Source: Flavobacteriales bacterium
GTDB lineage: Bacteria > Bacteroidota > Bacteroidia > Flavobacteriales > Flavobacteriaceae
Length of the DNA: 64,000 nucleotides
Assembly: GCA_018335925.1 (NCBI GenBank)
Contig: JAGXRF010000017.1
Span: forward strand, 62,001 to 126,000
Direction of reading: 5' to 3'
The notes under the pieces were generated by a model, which saw only the letters and a list, made by a program, of their open reading frames with translations, had not been told where the DNA came from and searched no databases. Shown here piece after piece: positions 60,123 to 64,000 of the stretch. The position numbers were made by a program, and so were the translations under genes. Numbering within the stretch: position 1 is the stretch's first letter; every line of letters begins with the position of its first letter.

Positions 60123-62150
60123 ATGGAAATATTATCAACAATATTCAACACCAAATACAACACCGCACCTTTTTCGCAAATAAAATTAGACGATTACAAA
60201 CCTGCTTTTGTAGAGAATATTAAAATTGCTAAAGCAGAAATCGATGCTATCATTAATAATCCAGAAGCTGCTTCATTTAAAAACACCATCGAAGCTTTAG
60301 ATTTTGCTGGAGAAAGTTTGGACCGTCTATCTTCTATTTTCTTTAATTTAAACTCGGCTGAAACTTGCGATGAAATGCAAAAAATTGCTCAAGAAGTTTC
60401 TCCTTTATTAACTGAATTTAGTAATGATATCGCTTTAAATGAAGATTTATTCAAACGAGTTAAAGCGGTTTACGATCAAAAAGATTCCTTAACATTAACT
60501 ACAGAACAAGCTACTTTATTAGATAAAAAATTCAAAGGATTTTCACGAAATGGAGCTTTATTAAACGAAGAAGACAAATTAAAATTACGTGAAATTGATA
60601 CCGAATTAGCCAAACTACAACTCACTTTTGGAGAAAATGTATTAGCCGAAACTAATCACTACCAATTACATATCACCAACGAAGTCGACTTAAAAGGATT
60701 GCCCAATGATGCCAAAGAAATGGCCCATGCACTTGCTAAATCAAAAGGATTAGAAGGTTGGGTGTTTACTTTAGATTTTCCAAGTTATTTACCATTTATA
60801 ACTTATGTTGAAAATCGTGAACTACGAAAAGAAATAAGTATTGCCTATGGCAAAAAAGGATTTCAAAACAATACGTACAATAACCAAGAGATTGTAAAAC
60901 GAATCGTAGAATTACGTCACAACCGTGCTAATTTATTAGGATACAAATCCCATTCACATTTTATTTTGGAAGAACGAATGGCACAAAGTCCTGATAAAGT
61001 ACTTTCATTTTTGAATGATTTGTTGGAAAAAGCAAAACCTGCCGCTCAAAAAGAATTTGAACAACTAACTGCTTTTGCAAAAGAAGTAGACGGAATTGAC
61101 CAACTAGAAAAATGGGATGGTGCTTATTATTCAGAAAAATTGAAACAAAAATTATTCAATTTAGATGATGAGTTGTTGAAACCATATTTTAAATTAGAAA
61201 ATGTGCTACATGGTGCTTTTACCATTGCTGAAAAATTATTCGGAATTACATTCAAAGAAGTTTTTGACATTGACAAATACCACGAAGATGTGCAAACTTT
61301 TGAGGTATTAGATTTTGAAAATAAATTAGTTGCTATCTTCTATTCTGATTTTTTTCCTAGAAAAGGAAAACGAAACGGTGCTTGGATGACCTCCTTCAAA
61401 CCACAATATACTAAGGATGGAATTAACGAACGACCACATGTTTCTATTGTTTGTAATTTCACACCGCCAACCCATAGCAAACCATCTTTATTAACGTTCA
61501 ATGAAGTAACCACTTTATTCCACGAATTTGGTCACGCTTTACACGGTATATTAGCCAATACAACCTATCCAAGTTTATCTGGAACCTCTGTTTATTGGGA
61601 TTTTGTAGAATTGCCAAGTCAGATCATGGAAAATTGGTGTTACCAACCAGAAGCTTTGGCTTTGTTTGCAAAACATTACGAAACTGGAGAAATCATTCCA
61701 CAAGAATATGTAGATAAGATTAAAGAAAGTGCAAGTTTCTTAGAAGGCATGGCAACGTTACGTCAGTTGAGTTTCGGACTGTTAGACATGGCTTATCATG
61801 CAAAAAATCAAAATATAGAAGATGTAAAATCTTTTGAAAAACAAGCCATGGAAATTGCAACCTTATATCCTGATGTGGAAGAAAATTGTATGAGCACTTC
61901 ATTTTCACATATATTTCAAGGTGGATATTCCTCTGGATATTATAGTTATAAATGGGCAGAAGTTTTAGATGCAGATGCTTTTGCGTATTTCCAAGAAAAA
62001 GGAATTTTCAATAAGGAAGTAGCAACTAAATTTAAAGATAACGTACTTTCCAAAGGTGGCACCGAATTGCCAATGGAATTGTATAAAAAGTTTCGTGGTC
62101 AAGAACCTAAGGTAGATGCCTTATTGAAAAGAGCGGGACTTCTATCATAA
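60123..62150 (+). CDS. M3-family oligopeptidase (Dcp/OpdA-like)
   Basis: A 675-residue zinc metallopeptidase of family M3 which cleaves short peptides in the cytosol. The motif H-E-F-G-H-A-L-H lies at about residue 470 (F-H-E-F-G-H-A-L-H-G), with a downstream Glu ligand region. No signal peptide is visible. The open frame extends to 60081, but the ATG at 60123 gives the normal N terminus (M-E-I-L-S-T-I-F-N-T-K-Y). Size and C-terminal G-G-Y-S-S-G-Y-Y-S-Y-K-W-A fit Dcp/OpdA-like enzymes. It is a single-gene unit after a palindromic repeat. Confidence 0.95.
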   Translation: MEILSTIFNTKYNTAPFSQIKLDDYKPAFVENIKIAKAEIDAIINNPEAASFKNTIEALDFAGESLDRLSSIFFNLNSAETCDEMQKIAQEVSPLLTEFSNDIALNEDLFKRVKAVYDQKDSLTLTTEQATLLDKKFKGFSRNGALLNEEDKLKLREIDTELAKLQLTFGENVLAETNHYQLHITNEVDLKGLPNDAKEMAHALAKSKGLEGWVFTLDFPSYLPFITYVENRELRKEISIAYGKKGFQNNTYNNQEIVKRIVELRHNRANLLGYKSHSHFILEERMAQSPDKVLSFLNDLLEKAKPAAQKEFEQLTAFAKEVDGIDQLEKWDGAYYSEKLKQKLFNLDDELLKPYFKLENVLHGAFTIAEKLFGITFKEVFDIDKYHEDVQTFEVLDFENKLVAIFYSDFFPRKGKRNGAWMTSFKPQYTKDGINERPHVSIVCNFTPPTHSKPSLLTFNEVTTLFHEFGHALHGILANTTYPSLSGTSVYWDFVELPSQIMENWCYQPEALALFAKHYETGEIIPQEYVDKIKESASFLEGMATLRQLSFGLLDMAYHAKNQNIEDVKSFEKQAMEIATLYPDVEENCMSTSFSHIFQGGYSSGYYSYKWAEVLDADAFAYFQEKGIFNKEVATKFKDNVLSKGGTELPMELYKKFRGQEPKVDALLKRAGLLS

Positions 62151-62224
62151 ATCAATTGATTGTGATGTAAAATTCACAACCATTTGACTAATGAAAATCT
62201 ACAAAACAATGGTTTCTGAAATTT

Positions 62225-63655
62225 TTATTTCAAGATCAACTTTTTTTGAATGCTTTGATTTTTTGATAGTATTTGAATCAAATAAATTCCTTTGACCAAA
62301 TCTTGAAGATTAATTACCATAAAACTTGAATATGAATTTGATTTTCTCCAAACTATCTTACCAGATAAATCGGTAATTAAAATCTCTGAATTTTCAGGTA
62401 GTTGATGTATATTTATTTCTCCATTACTTGGATTCGGAAATAAGTTAACTTGCTTTTCTTGTAAATCTTCTAATACACTTAAAGCAGCACTTCCGTTTAA
62501 TCGAGCTAAAAAACGTCTTTCTGTTCCGTTATAACTTAAAAAATGTCCTCCTATTACTATTTTGCCATCACTTTGTATTAAAAATTGTGCAACACTTCCA
62601 CTTCCGGTACCATGAACAACTCCCGCTCCAGGATCAAATGAAGAATCCAAAGCACCATTAGATGTGACTTTAACAATTCCACTTCTATTAACTCCATTAA
62701 AAGTTGCAAATGTTCCTCCAACCAGATAATTTCCATCATTTAATAAAGTTACTGTGCTTACAGTTGTACCCCAAGTAGTTTGAGCTCCTGGGTTTGGAAC
62801 AAAAGTTGTATCCACTGTCCCATTATTATTCAATCTAGCAATACTACTTCTAGCAAAACCACCAACCGTCGTAAAATTACCTCCAATCATTATTTTACCA
62901 TCGGGTAATGAAAGTATAACATCTACATTGTTGATTCCACCAGCACCACCAGAAATAAAAGGAGAAGAGAATGTTGCATCATGCGATCCGTCAGGATTTA
63001 ATCGCACTGTTCTATTAGCAGAGATTCCATTAAATGAAGTAAAAAAACCAGAAAGTAAAATTTTTCCATCTGTTTGTACTGACATTGAAACTGCTTCTCC
63101 AGTAATTCCTGTTAAACCTGTACCTGGATTAAAAGAGCTATCTAAAGTACCATCAGAATTTAGCCTTGCAATACCAGCCCTTGCAGTACCATTGTACTGA
63201 GTAAAACGTCCTGCTATTAAAATTTTTCCATCTGGCAAAACAATTACTTTTCTTATATAATTATTAGCACCTGCTCCTATGTTGAATGAAGAATCTAAAG
63301 TACCATTTGAAAAAAGACGCACCAACCTATTCGCTGGCACATTATAAAAGGTTGTAAACTCTCCCCCTACTAAAATTTTCCCCTCAGAGGTAAACGCAGT
63401 AGAATATAAAATAGAACCAAACAATCCGGGTGAAGTAAAAGTATTATCTAGGGTACCATCCGAATTTAATCGTACTATTCTGTTATCAAAATGGCCGGAA
63501 ACAACAAACTTACCATCTGCTTGTTGTAAAATCGACAAAATTGTGCTATTGGTGTTAAATCCGGGATCAAAAGAAGCATCTAAAGTAGCTTCTTGTGCAA
63601 TCATCAGATGAAAACAAAAAAATAAAAGAACATGTAATAAGTAACATCTTTTCAT
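62225..63655 (-). CDS. Delta-60 repeat protein secreted by T9SS
   Basis: A 476-residue secreted protein: signal peptide ending near residue 20 (I-A-Q), then about eight delta-60 repeats of 40-55 residues with the phrase D-G-K-I-L-I-x-G-x-F and R-L-N-x-D-G-T-L-D-x-S-F. They probably form a beta-propeller. The C-terminal ~75 residues are a type A T9SS sorting domain (F-P-N-P-S-N-G-E-I, K-I-V-W-R, V-K-G-I-Y-L-I-Q-I). It should be surface-displayed or released; its partner is unknown. It ends 74 bases from the M3 gene in convergent orientation, with no clear terminator seen. Confidence 0.92.
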   Translation of the reverse strand: MKRCYLLHVLLFFCFHLMIAQEATLDASFDPGFNTNSTILSILQQADGKFVVSGHFDNRIVRLNSDGTLDNTFTSPGLFGSILYSTAFTSEGKILVGGEFTTFYNVPANRLVRLFSNGTLDSSFNIGAGANNYIRKVIVLPDGKILIAGRFTQYNGTARAGIARLNSDGTLDSSFNPGTGLTGITGEAVSMSVQTDGKILLSGFFTSFNGISANRTVRLNPDGSHDATFSSPFISGGAGGINNVDVILSLPDGKIMIGGNFTTVGGFARSSIARLNNNGTVDTTFVPNPGAQTTWGTTVSTVTLLNDGNYLVGGTFATFNGVNRSGIVKVTSNGALDSSFDPGAGVVHGTGSGSVAQFLIQSDGKIVIGGHFLSYNGTERRFLARLNGSAALSVLEDLQEKQVNLFPNPSNGEINIHQLPENSEILITDLSGKIVWRKSNSYSSFMVINLQDLVKGIYLIQILSKNQSIQKKLILK

Positions 63656-63757
63656 AGCTTTAAAGGTTTAATTTAGATTCTTCAAAGAAAATTTTTAACC
63701 TCTTAGTAAGCAATACGTCAAATGACTTATTTTAAATTAACAGTATTATTTATAAAG

Positions 63758-64000
63758 TTACCCATGCACCGAATGATGCTTGCCTAAATCTTGCATTACT
63801 TGTGCTTCGTATGCTAACAATGCTTGCCATTTTTTATTCACTTTTTCCACATCGTCATATTTGCGGGCAAACTTTAAAAACATGGTATAATGTCCGGCTT
63901 CGGATTTCATCAAATCAAAATAAAACTTAGCCAAATTTTTATCCTCTAAATTTTCAGAAAGCACTCTAAAACGTTCACAACTTCTGGCTTCAATCAAGGC
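63758..64000 (-). CDS. miaE: tRNA-(ms2io6A)-hydroxylase MiaE, 3' part only
   Basis: The window edge cuts this gene; only the last 80 or so residues are seen. The ferritin-like di-iron pattern is visible: I-E-A-R-S-C-E-R-F, then S-E-A-G-H-Y. In MiaE these carry the iron-binding Glu and His residues. The enzyme hydroxylates the isopentenyl side chain of modified A37 in tRNAs. The first codon seen is internal; the real start is beyond 64000. Confidence 0.85.
   Translation of the reverse strand, partial: ALIEARSCERFRVLSENLEDKNLAKFYFDLMKSEAGHYTMFLKFARKYDDVEKVNKKWQALLAYEAQVMQDLGKHHSVHG

Overview
The window looks like chromosomal DNA of a member of the Flavobacteriaceae (Bacteroidota). The evidence is: low G+C; TAnnTTTG promoter boxes in front of most transcription units; little sign of Shine-Dalgarno sites; several proteins with C-terminal type IX secretion (T9SS) sorting domains; GldI; a UpxY-type NusG paralogue; a mitochondrial-type aconitase; and a DnaJ with a reduced zinc domain. 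Nothing seen identifies the genus. Almost all of the DNA is coding, and no gene-free stretch exceeds 300 bases.

Region by region. Positions 1-6000 hold a membrane protein, a short-chain dehydrogenase, a duplicated DUF4394 lipoprotein, and the ribosome-assembly GTPases Der and Era on either side of an unknown membrane protein. The initiator tRNA follows, with a full -33/-7 promoter and a terminator. Positions 6016-12404 form a same-strand series: MscS channel, thermonuclease-like lipoprotein, DHH phosphoesterase, GldI, and two cyclophilin-FKBP fusion proteins around an HMG-CoA synthase. A MITE-like inverted-repeat element (12458-12634) lies next to a MATE exporter. A CoA-binding protein, a sodium:solute symporter and RecR come next. 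Positions 16765-24350 are a compact surface-polysaccharide operon (export lipoprotein, tyrosine kinase co-polymerase, three nucleotide-sugar enzymes, UpxY-type antiterminator, unknown protein) with no glycosyltransferase in view. MarC, a Fic protein, the deiminase-fold protein CtlX and an ABC-F ATPase follow.

Positions 28862-35360 encode two T9SS cargo proteins, one of 1676 residues. Aconitase, a protein family usually called asparagine synthetase B without the expected motifs, and a 39-residue membrane peptide come next. The minus strand then carries a compact four-gene operon: an NtrC-type response regulator without a DNA-binding domain, a half-length DEAD-like ATPase, a DUF4230 protein and an arginine-deiminase-fold enzyme. 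A second MscS channel with an ABC exporter pair, and grpE-dnaJ, complete that part.

Positions 48027-64000 contain a YceI lipoprotein, a TIGR01777 epimerase, a DUF4442 protein, and a five-gene envelope-type cluster (DUF4870, PadR, PspC, two DUF2807 proteins). After these come an M43 metalloprotease, obgE, adk, hpt, purK and purE, an M3 oligopeptidase, a delta-60 repeat T9SS protein and the 3' part of miaE. Two palindromic repeats flank purE.

No mobile element with a transposase, no CRISPR array and no obvious defence island is visible. The items that best merit a second look are the NtrC/half-helicase operon, the one-zinc-site DnaJ, the PadR-PspC-GIN operon, the truncated-looking polysaccharide locus and the MITE-like repeat.
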